Source: Hyposmocoma kahamanoa (lineage: Eukaryota; Arthropoda; Insecta; Lepidoptera; Cosmopterigidae). Taken from it: DNA of 64,000 bases. Positions 1-11,329 of the stretch are shown here, piece by piece. The stretch's first letter is position 1. Each line of letters starts with the position of its first letter. The position numbers and the translations under genes are program-made. The stretch spans positions 24,086,326 to 24,150,325 of the forward strand of contig NW_020653851.1 of assembly GCF_003589595.1 (NCBI RefSeq), read 5' to 3'. The notes below the pieces were generated by a model. It was not told the origin of the DNA and did not search any database. It worked only from the letters and a program-made list of their open reading frames with translations.

Positions 1-182
1 ATAGGTACACACACATAAATAAATATGTGAAACAAAAATAAGATGATTACAAAGACAGTTCAGCAAGTGCACTGTCAACCTTTTCTTGAAAGAAGCGATA
101 GACGGACTAGATTAGATATGGGAAGGGAGTCTGTTCCACAAGTCTCCGTGACAAACGTATTTAACCAATACGCTTCTTTAAA

Positions 183-530
183 CATCATCATCATTGTCAA
201 CCTATTGCAGTTGATTGCAAGATATAGAGGCCTCAATGTGTCCCATTTAGTTCGGTCGTCAGTTTGTCGCATCAATTTGCTGTCAGCAGCCTTTCGCAGA
301 TCACCACTACATCTGGCTAAAGGGCGATCTACAACTACGTTTGCCGAGTCGTGGTCTCCACTCAAGAACTCGCTTCTCCCATCTTCACTACTTACTCTAC
401 CAGCCGTGTCAACAACCTTGGTTCTCTGTCAGATAACCTAATTTGGAATCTTATTAGGAACTCCGAGCTGGTGGACTAGCCCTATTGTGAGTGTGCACAT
501 TTCGGCTCCGTATGTCATATGCAGTGATCG
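183..530 (-). mobile_element. RTE-type LINE 3' fragment, degenerate
   Basis: Read on the minus strand, this begins with a relic of the YGAE motif (498-518) that lies late in RTE-type reverse transcriptases. It passes a degenerate EWRPR-like arginine-rich tail (342-363) and ends in an (ATG)n tract (183-195), the short 3' repeat typical of RTE elements. Stops and frameshifts break the frame, so it is a dead 5'-truncated copy. The open frames seen here on both strands are by-products of it. The clade is assigned from motif memory only. Confidence 0.6.
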
Positions 531-867
531 AAATTGAGGGTGTTAATTTACCTAAAGCATGAACGTTTTAGTATAGATATACCCATTTCTTCATCAGTGC
601 CTATAATTTTTTTTACTGTTTATTTTCTGAACAGTCCAAAATGTTTTTATTTGTATTTGTATGTTGAAATATAATCAGTTCCAAGAATATCCAGAATTTG
701 TAAACCTGGTACTCCCTATCTGAAAGTACATTAAACGCTCTTTGTTTTATAATGTGCCCATTCCAAAAATGGAAAAGCTTTTACACATGGAAAATCTGGA
801 CAATGGGAAAAGATCCCACTGGCCACATCAGTCTGACTATCAATCTGATCAATGGAATATACCGACT
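531..867. other. AT-rich spacer
   Basis: No coding region, repeat family or structured element was recognised. Confidence 0.5.
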
Positions 868-915
868 GGGCGCCCGACTTGTTCATCTTATCATTTGGAA
901 TCATAAAAAAAGGAT
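868..915 (+). repeat. Family A repeat, A-rich 3' end only
   Basis: About 48 bp matching the A-rich terminus of family A (GACTTGTTCATC, then ATCATAAAAAAAGG). Only the last sixth of the unit remains, the pattern expected of 5'-truncated retroposition. Confidence 0.6.
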
Positions 916-1332
916 TTGATTAAATAAAACATAGTATAGGCATTTACGCAGCCAAAACATTATATTATAAAAAAAAACTTTTGGAATAGTCTCGACAGTC
1001 TCGTTTTCCCTAAGATTTTCGAGACCGTATCGAGTCTCGATTTTTTTACCCGGGACGGGAAAATACAGGGAGACAGAAAATCTTGATTCCAACCGAATTT
1101 TGATTATGGGAGGAAATTAGTAGGCATCCGGGCGTCGTGGCCTTGTGGGAACGACTATACGGAGCCAACTGATTGCTTACTTTTAGTATTGTGAATTGTT
1201 ATGCCCGGTACTGTATCTACTGGTTCATCCTACTTGGAAAAAGAGTGTGGGACACGACATTTTCGATAAAGGAATACCCGAAATAGAACTATGACTGGCT
1301 TGTGTGACGTCATCAAAACGCCAGACACAACA
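916..1332. other. Spacer, nothing recognised
   Basis: AT-rich DNA with a few GTCTCGA-type direct and inverted words at 990-1040. The 63-codon minus-strand frame at 901-1092 has no recognisable domain. Confidence 0.4.
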
Positions 1333-1405
1333 TTTTTTTTGTTATACGAAGTGAAGGGACGAACAAGTCGTGCGCCTGCTGGTAAGCGACACGTCTGTGA
1401 TGAAG
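1333..1405 (-). repeat. Family A repeat fragment
   Basis: Starts in the T-rich end and keeps the conserved GGGACGAACAAGTCGTGCGCC block, then loses similarity after about 70 bp. Confidence 0.65.
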
Positions 1406-2939
1406 TTCAGGTCCTGACCCCAGATCAGCCCGTGGATTGGGCTGTATATTGTTTGTGTATATGCTCTCAAAAGGCGAGTGCCTCCTTATTGTCCAGGTAG
1501 GTACAGGGCCATTGGCACGCACACATTCCGTTTTGCATTTGACAATTAACGTTTGCCACCGCTAAGCCGTTGAATCTAAATTTAACTACCAACTCACCTC
1601 GCTGATAACGGAGCTGTAGGCACGCTCTCTTCCGGATGCCACTCCGTGCGCCTATTTCCTTTCTTATTATTCCTATGCGACTGGATCGAGCGGAGGATAT
1701 CGAGCTTATCCTCTGCTAGTTATCCGGAATAGTGCCGGAGATAGGCGCTTTGTTGTCGAGTTGTGGACACCAGCCCGTTGAACTAAGTACCAAGTAATAA
1801 GACCCTCGTCTAAACTGCTACTGAGACGTGCTAGAAGCCCGCGAGATGGACACGCCGGCCACACATTACCGGAGCAGACGAATACGACCGCCTCTGCAGC
1901 TACCACTAACTCCGGCGAGTCTATACACGGAGTTTGGGTCCACCAGGGACGCCCGTGAAGGCGTATCACTGGCAGAGGGCTCAGCGCGGACGCCCGCTGT
2001 GCAACGGTGAGCCGTAGTCTCCCCGGAAATCTCTATCCATCGGATCGGTAGATAGGAACTAACTGATCAATTGAACCTTTCCCTCTAAAAATCCACATCT
2101 ATCTGCTTTTCCCTCTACTTCCCCTACCCTTACTAACTAACGCCTTATTGGCTGATGTTCGGCGATTTCATTGGTCAAGACGCTAGCCAATAGGCGTCCA
2201 AAGAAATAAACAAAACCTCTAATAATTAGTTTGAAACAAGAGTTACAAAATTGATTACAAGTAATGGTGAACTGTTTCACACACGGAACTCTATTCGTTT
2301 TCATTAAACTCTTTTTAAATTACATCATTTGGTAGTACGACACTTACCGATTTTTGCTTTATGTCTAAGTCAATAAGAGCGATGAAGACTTTCTAAATTT
2401 CACGTTACGACCCAAGTCGATTCCTCGTCGATAAATATCGTGACTCCCTCTCTCGACATTCACGAAATTTATTTAAAATCGACTCCTTGAAATACAAATC
2501 TTCAGACAGAGACAAGGGAAAATTGGGTAATGAATATTAAAATGAAAAAAGAGTGAATTAGCTTAAAATAATTGCCTCTTCGAGGTACTAGAATGGGTTT
2601 TTCACTTAATATTGTTTCAATTTCAAGAATTATGTATTGTTTAAATTACTTCATTGTCGATAGACTGTACAGTGTAAAACATAAAAGGAAAAGTAACAAT
2701 ACCCACAAAATTGTTACCAATTTATATTTTTCGTTCTTTTTGAATGGTTCTATTGTACCTGTAACTTGTATTTCAAAAAGACAAGAAACAATAAATGATT
2801 AGCCTTACAAGGATTTCATAAATTAGTTATATAGTTAAGGTGAAGATAAAAGTGTTTTTTAAATTAAAATTAGTTTCTTCTAGACACAACCTTAGGATCC
2901 CTGTATCGGTACCTGTGACTTTAATTTCTGAATGTTTAG
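1406..2939. other. Spacer with a GC-richer block at 1590-2045
   Basis: The 1590-2045 block is clearly richer in G+C and CpG than its surroundings and carries overlapping frames on both strands (1706-1969 minus, 1828-2010 plus). None shows a domain I know. It could be an old transposon interior or conserved non-coding DNA. The remainder is plain AT-rich sequence, including a 76-codon plus frame (2572-2802) that looks like chance. Confidence 0.35.
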
Positions 2940-3113
2940 TAGCAATGCCTCTTCCTAATGATGAAGGAAAACATTGGGATGGAAGCTGCACTTCGAAGAA
3001 GGTTCATAACCCTTGAAAAACCTATGCAATTCGCATTGGGCCAACGTGGGAAACTATAGCATTAACTCTAAAAGGAGACCCGTGCCCAGCAGTGGGAGTG
3101 TAATGGGTTGATA
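2940..3113 (+). mobile_element. LINE 3'-tail fragment
   Basis: Holds the CTTCGAAGAAGGTTCATAAC and GAGACCCGTGCCCAGCAGTG words and ends at GGGTTGAT. This non-coding 3' end recurs in the window at 27175-27300 (same orientation) and 26775-26835 (reversed). Only the tail remains. Confidence 0.5.
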
Positions 3114-3242
3114 AACATTTGGGAAATATAAAGGTGGAGCAATAAAAATAAACGTCCTACCAATTTAAGAAACAAATTTGTCTATTTTTGTGCAGGATTA
3201 TGCCTCAAAAGTCTACGTTAAGGAAGTTCTCAAGTTCGTGAG

Positions 3243-3524
3243 CAGGTAATTAATTATCTTACTTACTTACTCCGCTGGTTCAGCGACTCCAAATGTGTCT
3301 TCGCCTCCAATAAGAGTTGGCGCCAGCACGCTGCCTTGTACGATTTAACCCACTTCCTCTGCGTTCGCTGAGGTCCATTTCGTCCCTTCATCAGTATTTG
3401 GATCGACCAACCTGTCGTCGACCATTAGGACGTCCCTTAAAAGCCGCCTTTCGTCGCCTTATGCAGCTGGCACCCTTTCGAGATATCCGCACCAACGGAG
3501 TCTTGCGCACTTCCTCCTGCGAAC
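3243..3524 (-). mobile_element. Probable RTE-type LINE C-terminal fragment
   Basis: The minus strand reads as a broken Arg-rich reverse-transcriptase tail (GRPNGRRQVGRSKY and similar) and ends in a (TAAG)n-like tract at 3243-3270. Frameshifts prevent one clean frame. It abuts the SINE at 3525. Confidence 0.4.
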
Positions 3525-3712
3525 TGCCTCTGTGGCCGAAAGGTTACCATGCCGGACTGCCACGCAGAGGTCTCAAGTTTGATTCCCGGGCCGGGAAAAA
3601 TATTTGTATGGCCTACATTTATTTCTCTCGTGAGTTTGGGTAGATTTGTGGTTGTCTATGTGTGTGTCCATGGCACCCGCGACACAGGGTTTCCCTAGTG
3701 CGGGGCCAATTT
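3525..3712 (+). mobile_element. tRNA-derived SINE (SINE-1), copy 1
   Basis: The head is tRNA-like: an A-box-like TGGCCGAAAGG at 3532, then a B box in GTTTGATTCCCGGGCC, where CCGGG pairs with CCCGG around a 7-nt loop in better copies. A conserved non-tRNA body follows (ATTTATTTCTCTCGTGAG, then GGCACCCGCGACACAGGG). This copy stops at GCGGGGCC and lacks the A/T-rich tail. It inserted beside a LINE fragment. The in-frame peptide seen across it is an artefact of the SINE. Confidence 0.85.
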
Positions 3713-4293
3713 CTCCAATAATATTTGGCTCAGATACGCTGTTCTCGTCCATTTTTCCTCTGTGTTGGTTCTAAAACCTTATGGTAGATTTTCCTTTCAC
3801 TGATAAGAAGCTTATTCTCCTCTTCAGAGTCAAATTCTTATCAGAGTACATTATTATTAACACAAGATCAAAAGTGTTGCATACACTCCTTTTACCCTCG
3901 TGCAGTAGATTGTGAAGATTTAAACACTTTGTTATTGTTACACCCCTACGTTCACTAAAAACAAAAGTGATTAAGTAAACAATTGTCGTTTAAAGAGATA
4001 ATGTAACTTGTTCCCATCTGCACCTATCCAGCGCAGTGCTTTCAGCAACAATTTTAATTTGATTACTGCATCGTTATTACAGTTATCACAAAACTTGTAC
4101 GTTGCTAGGAAGTGTAAAGTTCATTGTTTCAAACAAGATGTTTTCTTGCCATAGTCAAAACACCATTATGGGTTTAATCAAGTTTGTATCAGCTTTATTG
4201 TAGGGACTAACAAGTGTGTTTGTAACTATCTGATTTGATTGAATTTACCATTTCTTAAGTTTGTTTGCTTTCAGAAATTAAGCCTGTCAACAA
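3713..4293. other. Spacer, nothing recognised
   Basis: AT-rich sequence between two SINE-1 copies, with no repeat partner or coding signal seen. Confidence 0.45.
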
Positions 4294-4500
4294 ACTCCAT
4301 GGTCGAACGGTTACCATGCCATAACAGAGTTTCCAGGTTCAATTCCCGGGCCGGGAGGAAATATTTGTATGACTTACATTTATTACTCTCGTGAGTTTGG
4401 GTATGATTTGTGGTTGTCTATGTGTGTGTCCATGGCACCCGCTACACAGGGTTTTCCTATTGTGGGGCTATGTTGAGTGTGTGCGTTATTATTATTATCA
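4294..4500 (+). mobile_element. tRNA-derived SINE (SINE-1), copy 2
   Basis: Same family and orientation as the copy about 770 bp upstream. It lacks the stretch encoding the CGGACTGCCACG part of the head (short deletion after TTACCATGCC). It keeps the body to TGTTGAGTGTGTGCG and a (TTA)n tail at 4486-4499. Confidence 0.85.
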
Positions 4501-4749
4501 ACTTGTTAAGGTCTGGTTAGAAGCATGCTCACGTGTCCAATTGCAATTTTCTCACACATATTCGCAAATGTTCGTTTTTCTTTTGAACAAAGAACATGCA
4601 AATGGCGTGATTTTTTTCCGGACCACAAAACTAAAAACAAATTAATTCTCGGACCAGTTGTGAAATTCGAATGAAAATCTTCTACCGCTTCGTTAAACTT
4701 ATAATATATAATATTTGACCATTGCATACAATATTGAAGCGAGTAAAAA

Positions 4750-4865
4750 AAGTTTTTTTTTACGATACTATGTGATGGGATGAACAAGTCGTACGCCTGA
4801 TGGTAAGCAACTTCTACTTCCCTGGACGAACTCTATCACAGGGAGCTCTACTACTAAAATTGCTA
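4750..4865 (-). repeat. Family A repeat, internally deleted
   Basis: Keeps both ends (T-rich start with GATGAACAAGTCGTACGCC, and the GGGAGCTCTACTACTA end) but is missing about 180 bp between them. The junction lies near 4809. Confidence 0.7.
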
Positions 4866-5262
4866 TACAGAAAGTCATCCACATTTTTTTTAAGGGCAGT
4901 ATTTTATGCAATCATTGCATAATAAGGGTTAAAGTCGAGTACCATGTGAGTAACAGGTACTAGATTCCAAGAATAAATTATCCACGCCCTACTTTCTCAA
5001 ACACGTATCTCAAAGAGAGATTATTCAGGAGATATCAAAACTTTCCATTTATTTCAAATATCTTATCAAGGTTGTTGATTTGGAAGCATTACTTAAATAA
5101 TGGGTGAAAGCCAGTGTGTGAATATGAAGGAAATGTGATGTGAAATCAGGCTGCAAAATTTGTACATACAATGCATTTTTTGCATTGAAGTTATTTTGTA
5201 CTTTAAGATCGAGTTTGAGAAAGAAAGGCGACGTTCTGTCGTGCTTGTTTGCCTCCTTCACT
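4866..5262. other. Spacer, nothing recognised
   Basis: AT-rich DNA before the tandem array. Confidence 0.4.
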
Positions 5263-5416
5263 ACATAAAAAGAAATTAAAATTATGACATAAAAAGAAAT
5301 TAAAATTATNNNNNNNNNNTGACATAAAAAGAAATTAAAATTATGACATAAAAAGAAATTAAAATTGTGACATAAAAAGAAATTAAAATTATAACATAAA
5401 AAGAAATTAAAATTAT
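5263..5416. repeat. 24-bp tandem array interrupted by an assembly gap
   Basis: Six visible units of a 24-bp A/T-rich repeat (core CATAAAAAGAAATTAAAAT), nearly identical, with ten Ns at 5310-5319. The true copy number is unknown because the gap sits inside the array. The low-complexity minus-strand frame through it (FFLCYNFN repeats) is an artefact. Confidence 0.9.
5310..5319. other. Assembly gap (10 N)
   Basis: Run of Ns flanked by the same repeat unit on both sides, so the assembler probably could not size the tandem array. Confidence 0.95.
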
Positions 5417-5644
5417 GAAACACAACTAATATTTAATGTATATTTTGTTAACAATCTTAACAATTTTGACAACAAATTCAAGCGCCAGCCAAACTAACAC
5501 TACAAAACAAAAAACCAAGAGGTAGAATCGTGATTTATATTTTAACCGATGAGGAGGCAGTAGAGCGTTTGAGTAGCATCATATTTGAGTCTTTGTGTCT
5601 GTTATGTAACATTTTGAGATATTATATAATAAAATCATTTTATA

Positions 5645-6358
5645 CAAGGTGTAAATTTGACACGGGGCAGCAAGGCCAGCCACCTTAATCGTTGTAGTTA
5701 GAATTTTGAAGATATCTAGATTGGCATTCACAGATTTTGAAAAAATGGTACAGTCAGCAAGATAAAAGGCAATTTTTACAAAATTTTCTTTTTATGCTAT
5801 TCGATCCGGTTTCAGTTAAGGATCAATAGTCTCTATGGTACCAACTGCGGTAAGGATACTCGAAATGTCAGAAATAGCAAAAAACTTCTTACCATGCATT
5901 TTGTAGGGACATATTTAGTAATTAGTTTTTCTAGATTAAGGAAACTAACAAATTGACAACGTATTATGTATTTCAAAATAAAAACAATAACAAAAAGCAA
6001 AATAACATAAAAAATGTATGATAGTAAGTGCTCGAATTGATTGCCGCCTTGGCGGATGCATCGATTCGCTCTCTTCCGCAAAGAACAAGTAGCAGCTGAA
6101 ATTTTACTCGGATGGATTCCATTGAAAATTGCCCCAAGTGCGTCTTTCAATTGTTGAACACTGTTGTGTTTTTTTATAAATTTCATTTTACTAATACATA
6201 ATATGTTGTCAATTTATTAGTTTCCTTTACTACCTAGAATAACTGATTACTAGATATGTCCCTACAAAATGTAATATATATATATGTATTACAGTTTTAC
6301 TGTAACTAAAACGATTAAGGTGGCTGGCTTTGCTGCCCCGTCTCAAAATTACACCCTG
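5645..6358 (-). mobile_element. Tc1/mariner-like DNA transposon relic, 714 bp
   Basis: Terminal inverted repeats of about 45 bp define both ends. The left end starts CAAGGTGTAAATTTGA and contains GGGGCAGCAAGGCCAGCC. The right end, reverse-complemented, reads CAGGGTGTAATTTTGA with GGGGCAGCAAAGCCAGCC. A TA dinucleotide flanks each side (5643-5644 and 6359-6360), as expected for Tc1/mariner insertion. A second inverted pair (TATGTCCCTACAAAATG) lies at about 5898-5918 and 6255-6271. Part of a transposase C-terminus is encoded inside on the minus strand. At 714 bp it is too short for an autonomous element (about 1.3 kb), so most of the transposase gene is lost. Confidence 0.8.
6030..6186 (-). pseudogene. 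Transposase C-terminal remnant of the 5645-6358 element
   Basis: The minus-strand frame from 6186 reads VQQLKDALGAIF, then ISAATCSLRKRANRCIRQ and GNQFEHLL. The pattern basic-x3-C-x5-G-x2-FEH is the usual end of mariner/Tc1-type DDE transposases (compare CI-x3-G-G-HFEH). Everything N-terminal, including the catalytic acidic residues, is absent. The frame runs on into non-coding element sequence to 5833. It cannot make active enzyme. Confidence 0.65.
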
Positions 6359-6484
6359 TATGGTGACGCTATTCTATTTATGAACACAGTCAAGCGTATA
6401 AGAAGACTCTTTTAATTAGCAAAAATACAATATTCTTCTTTTGAAACTCGTTATATTTGTCCTTTTTTGCTCATGATCTTTTCA

Positions 6485-6700
6485 TACTATCAAGTGACGG
6501 TATGAACAAGTCGTGCGCTTGGTGGTAAGCTACAGTCCTGTCCATAACAGTTGGAGTGCCACTCGGAGCTTTAAATCGCAAAGATCTGAGGGGCATTGCC
6601 ACTGCGCCTGTCACCCTGAGACGTAAGTTGACAAGTCCCATGTGCCTGTAATGCTCACATTAATACTGCTTGGCGGCAGAAACAGTACTTAAAAGACCGG
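6485..6700 (-). repeat. Family A repeat
   Basis: Well-conserved copy from CAAGTGACGG through TCGCAAAGATCTGAGGGGC to GCTTGGCGGCAGAAACAG. A deletion removes the CACCAGCACCC to GGAACGCAG segment. Confidence 0.8.
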
Positions 6701-7364
6701 CAGAACTAAAAAGACCGCCTTTATGATATTGTTTATGAAATTATAATTGACAGCTAAATTACAGGAGTAGAAAAAGGTATGTGGTTAGAAAAAAAAAATT
6801 TTATTATTTTTATTTACGCACAACATTTTCGCTTTCCCGCTTCTTAGTAATTTTTTTTTATTTAAACTTATACATATTTGTGTAATAGAAAAGTTTTTAA
6901 TGGGCCTCGGTGGAAACTACAACTACTTGACTTGTCCAAAGGCTTACTTCTTAGATCTTGACTGAAATGTTTTATTAATCATGTTGTGATTAGGTAATAA
7001 AAATTCTAATTCTATTAAGAATTTTCCAAACGAGTCCACTTGACGAGTTCGTTTTTTCGTATGCAAAAAATACAGCAAAATCAATAGTAGTTGACAAGAC
7101 GAACAATTCTGTAGCGAAAATCTTCTCCCCAGTGATTTGTAAGACCATTTTTGCGGTCTGAAAAGTTACGGCGATTAATGACGTCACGTCGAAAAAACTG
7201 CGATGAATCTTTGTCAAACTCCGCGGGTCGCGTTTCACGATTCGCCCAAGCCTAAATTCCTTTTAAATATTTCTACAAGTATTTTATACTTTCACTCTCT
7301 TTATTTCTATAGGCTTTGTTTATGTATGTTTTTTTATATATATGAATTCATTCGTTACGCCACC
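6701..7364. other. Spacer, nothing recognised
   Basis: AT-rich. An 82-codon minus frame (6990-7238) has no recognisable domain. Confidence 0.4.
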
Positions 7365-7645
7365 TCTTTCTGAGTTCTCCACAGCTTCATCTTGCCTTTG
7401 GTGGGATCCACTCCGTGGTGGTCTTTGTCCACAACTGAATTTTAAACTCTGGGCTTTATGACCAACAACAACCATTTGTATTTCGGAGTGTAGTATGCTA
7501 TTGCGCACGCGGTCTGGCAGTTTAACTTCCAAAATACTGCGTTCGATGCTTCGTTGACACACCCATAATGCAAACTTCTGATGATTCGTCAAAGACCAAG
7601 TTTGAGCACCGTAAGTAAGGACGGGGAGAATCTCTAAACTCATCG
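7365..7645 (-). mobile_element. RTE-type LINE reverse-transcriptase fragment
   Basis: The minus frame reads PVLTYGAQTWSL, CQRSIERSILEVKL and DRVRN, the post-polymerase region shared by RTE-type LINE proteins. Beyond about 7460 the frame shifts. Both ends of the element are missing. Confidence 0.7.
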
Positions 7646-7657
7646 GTCTTTCATTGA

Positions 7658-7813
7658 TATATACGTCGGAGTCCGCTATCGCTTCAACCGTAATTTATAA
7701 GATAAACGATAACGAAGAGCGAATAAGCCGATTATCAAGTAATTCCTGACTAAATATGCTTTGAGAGTGTTTCCTTCGACGTCTCACTTTCCGGCCTAAC
7801 TCCGACATATATA
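7658..7813. repeat. Possible small inverted-repeat element
   Basis: TATATACGTCGGAGT at 7658-7672 faces ACTCCGACATATATA at 7799-7813: 15-bp arms with one mismatch around 126 bp. Too little similarity to call a transposon firmly; no second copy was seen. Confidence 0.3.
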
Positions 7814-8299
7814 AAACTTAAATTAAAACCCCCCGATGCAAAGCAGCGCACTTCAAAAGGTCAAAACCACCGTAGGTAAGCCAATTACTCGTCTAGACCA
7901 ATTCAATGAGCCCTAGCACGATAGTTCTGCTGCAAGTAGGTGAGGAGTTGGGTAGTCGGCAGACTGTCATCAGATCAGCGCTACCATATAATTGTAATGT
8001 CATCGGATTTGCATGGTATACCAATGAAATCATTTTATCGCAATTATAGATCGCGCATTTACCGGAATTGATGATCAGCTGAAAAGATGTTCATCAGAAC
8101 ATAGATAAGAAACAACCCGGTTAAACCGGCCTTCAAGTGAAAAAAATCGCGTTGAGATTAATTAATTTCTTTGGAAAACGACTGGGATTGAAATATAGAT
8201 GCACAGATCAATAAAGCCTTCGATTTAAAATTTCTCTTTTTTTTTTGCGTCGATAGTTAAAAATAGAAACACGCTTGGACCTAATGTGACTTGATGTTA
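7814..8299. other. Spacer, nothing recognised
   Basis: No repeat or coding signal recognised. Confidence 0.4.
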
Positions 8300-8816
8300 A
8301 GGCAAGTCAGCGGAGGAGAGGCGGGAAATACTGTTTTGCTGGATCAAATGACTTAGGTATTTAGTATTAAATAACGGCTTCATATAAAAATATACGATAC
8401 ACCTAGGAATATTGTCTACGGAATGTGCTAATTTGTTACACGATAAGATGTACTTTACTGGATCATATAAAGTCCTGAAAAGGGTAAAATAAAAATCTAT
8501 AACGAGTTGCTTAAGAATAAAATATCTAACTTTGCACATAATTTCTAAATGGAAATAGTTCGCTTTAAGTACAACATAGAACTGCTAAATTTTGGTTTTC
8601 AACTGAAACTCTATAGTTATTAACATTTATCCCAAAACTTGAAAATTGGTCAGCGGTTTAACGACACGCTGCGCTACCCGCTGGCGCGTCGGATCTGTGT
8701 CAAATTTTCTCCCCTATTCTTATTTTATTCATATTAATTTTAAGAGTGTAGATTACAGGACGCGAGAGGCGGCACCCCACAGCTCACCTCCTAAAATTTA
8801 GGTTCGCGTTCAAATA
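8300..8816 (+). repeat. Dispersed repeat family D, copy 1
   Basis: About 520 bp that aligns along its whole length with 53978-54505 in the same orientation. Shared landmarks are CTGTTTTGCTGGATCAAATG, AGAATAAAATATCTAACTTTG, TTTATCCCAAAACTTGAAAA, a GC-rich CTGCGC block, and GGACGCGAGAGGCGG. A third, shorter copy lies reversed at 18155-18345. No terminal inverted repeats, poly(A) or transposase were seen, so the class is unknown. Confidence 0.75.
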
Positions 8817-8887
8817 CTTCGCCTTAAGTGACGATGTGACCGACGATTGTCTAAAAAAAATACACTGTAGCGTCGAGTAGCCCTAAA

Positions 8888-9124
8888 TTGTATTTTTCTG
8901 AAAATACAAACATCGGTAGTGTATTCTATTCCTTTGCCGTACGCATTAGGAAGAAGGAAGCAAAACGCTTCGTGGGAATGAGTGGTATATCAATGACACA
9001 AGGATGGACTGTTCCGAACTTTCTAGTCGACCGAACGAGGAACGGTGAAGGTGATGTGATTAAATTGAAAAGTTCTTGTGAACACTCTTCGAAATCGAAA
9101 TCCAATACGTATTTCTTGTCTTGA
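8888..9124. repeat. Dispersed repeat family E, copy 1
   Basis: Shares GAAAATACA, then GTGTATTCTATTCCTTTG, CGTACGCATTAGGAAG and GTTCTTGTGAACAC with 22910-23075. It reads open for 78 codons on the plus strand, but the other copy breaks that frame. Class unknown. Confidence 0.55.
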
Positions 9125-10861
9125 GGGTATATTTGCTTTTGAAGTACAATCGTTATGTGCAGGAACTAAGCGCAGGCGTGCAGCTGTTTTGTTTTAACCG
9201 GTTGTAGTTTATTTTTATTATTTATTTATTGAGCATTGGCTACAGAGCCATCAGCTTAAGAAGATGACAAATAATTAAGAAACTGAAAACGAAATGTACC
9301 TAAATTTAAAAACAATTCGTGTAAAAACTGTAAATACAAAACTCCGACATTTTTTCTTCTTCGGTTGTACTATAAATTACTTTGTACAATAGACAAAATA
9401 GAGTTACACTAAAGGCAGAACACGTCTACAGACAACTAAATCGACCCTTCCCCACCTAAAAACAAATTATTTGCTAACCTTCAGTCGAAATAATCGAGAA
9501 CCTTCCTCTAAATTTAATTTAAAAGATATTTTCAATTATTTTTCTTGACCATAGCCTACGCTGGCCGGTTATAAATCTTCTTCGATACAGGTTTCAGCGC
9601 CATGTTTTCCTTCATCGTTACCAATAGTTTTTTTAACTAGGAAAAGTTGATGGCTATGTTAAAAATGAACATTGATATGTTACTTTATAGTACAGAGTTA
9701 AATATTATTCTAAGATTGGTATAATATAATTCTTAGATTCCCTACGACAGACGAAAGAGATAAAAACGGGACAAAAAAGATATGCTTTTTTGAAAATCAT
9801 AGCATTTACTTTGGAACGTAGCACATCTTAGATTTTGACATAAATTTAAAGTCTCGTTTTCACTTGACATGATTTCTTTAACGTTGAGACAATTTCTTCT
9901 AGAATTTTCTGACAAGTTTGAAGTGGAGAGTCAAGTTTAAGTTAAGGAAGACTTATCGGTGTCTCAATAATTGTAACTTTCGTTCATAATTATCTCAACG
10001 TTGAAGAAGTCATACCAAGTTTAAACGAGGTTTAAAATAAAGTACCAAAATGTAAGTCGAGTTACGTTTAAAAACAAATGTTTACAATGCCTTCTATTTG
10101 CTTTTACGTATTTTTTTTAATTAAATTTTTCTCCAACTTATTTCAAAGTTTTATGACGTACATTTAGATGGATATAAATTTTCAACCGGTCGCGACCAAA
10201 AATTGCGAGCCTAAAATAGGCGTTGTTCTTTCAGAGGTACCTGCCGCCACGTTTAAACCGCCCGCGCTGGCGCAGACCTCTAAGCCATCCCCGCTTTAAT
10301 GCAGTGACGTAAAGAGTTTCTTCAAAATTGCGAGTTATTTTCCTTAGAGTTGTAAAAGATGATATCGGGCTTAAGAAGTTTGCTCTGCTGATAATATTCG
10401 CCACGAAAACTATGGCAAACGACTTAAGGCAGTGAACAACTAATGACTCGCCACGTTCATTGGACACTAATCTTAAAATCACACTAAAACAATGTCATAT
10501 CGGTAATCTCTTGGCAGTGGCAATCCTCACGATCTCTTCTTGTTCACTCGCGGCTTTTCCAACAAAACACTCACTATTACCATAACATATAACCGCCATT
10601 TCCCGACCGGGACTCAGGCGGCTATTGTACTAGATTTGGCTAACCACTGACCATTAGGGTCAAACAATGTGCCACTAAGGTGTTTTAGGTTCATTGTAAG
10701 GTCATGGAATGTTCTGGAACTTTCTCGAACGGTCGTGATTTTTTTCTGTTAATTTCCTGGGTAAAATAATTTGTATTTTGCCAACAGACTGAAACAATTT
10801 TAGATAATTCTGTGTCTAGTTCTATAATTATACATATAATTTGGCATCTATATGTGTGTTG
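9125..10861. other. Long spacer, nothing firm
   Basis: AT-rich, with a slightly GC-richer stretch at 10235-10285 and 10510-10640. An 83-codon minus frame at 10231-10482 has no known domain. No repeat partner was found inside the window. Confidence 0.4.
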
Positions 10862-10934
10862 GACATGAAACTATACCTGACCTATAAAGGGCCCAAAACG
10901 TTGGTTTGTTTGATAAAACAAATATAAACAATTC
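10862..10934 (-). repeat. Foldback-family fragment (see 36638-36836)
   Basis: Reverse complement of one foldback arm plus loop: AAACAAACCAACGTTTTGGG followed by CCCTTTATAGGTCA. Only one arm is present. Confidence 0.6.
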
Positions 10935-11045
10935 AGATGTGTCGTGCGCTCATCACCCTGGGATATAACCTTGTCCCATGTGACAGTAGTTTCACCAGCA
11001 CCCTCACCCTTCAAAACCGGAAAGCAATAATACTCATGTCACTGA
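10935..11045 (-). repeat. Family A repeat fragment
   Basis: Interior part only (CATCACCCTGGGATATAA to AAAACCGGAAAGCAATAATA), directly abutting the foldback fragment. Confidence 0.6.
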
Positions 11046-11329
11046 TACTATTGATGAACTATTGTACTGATGAACTATTGTAATTTTGACATGGCAGATA
11101 TTTCGCAAGATCAGTGAAATCATAGAGATTGAAATTTAATGCTCTACTGTTAAATAACAATATAAGCAATGAAAACCGCTACGTTTGATAAAAAAATTAA
11201 TAAAACAACTTTCTAAACTACACAGAGAAAACAGCGTGATTGAAATGTACAAGATATTACTTAAGCCGATCAAATAACTTGTTTCCTTGTAACTTAGCTT
11301 GCTCTGTATCTTAGCTTAGGTTTAGTCAC

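Noticed and set aside
5263..5416. CRISPR-like array
   Set aside because: Units are contiguous with no spacers and the genome is clearly eukaryotic.
5049..5423. 124-codon minus frame with FFLCYNFN repeats
   Set aside because: It is the translation of a 24-bp tandem array that spans an assembly gap.
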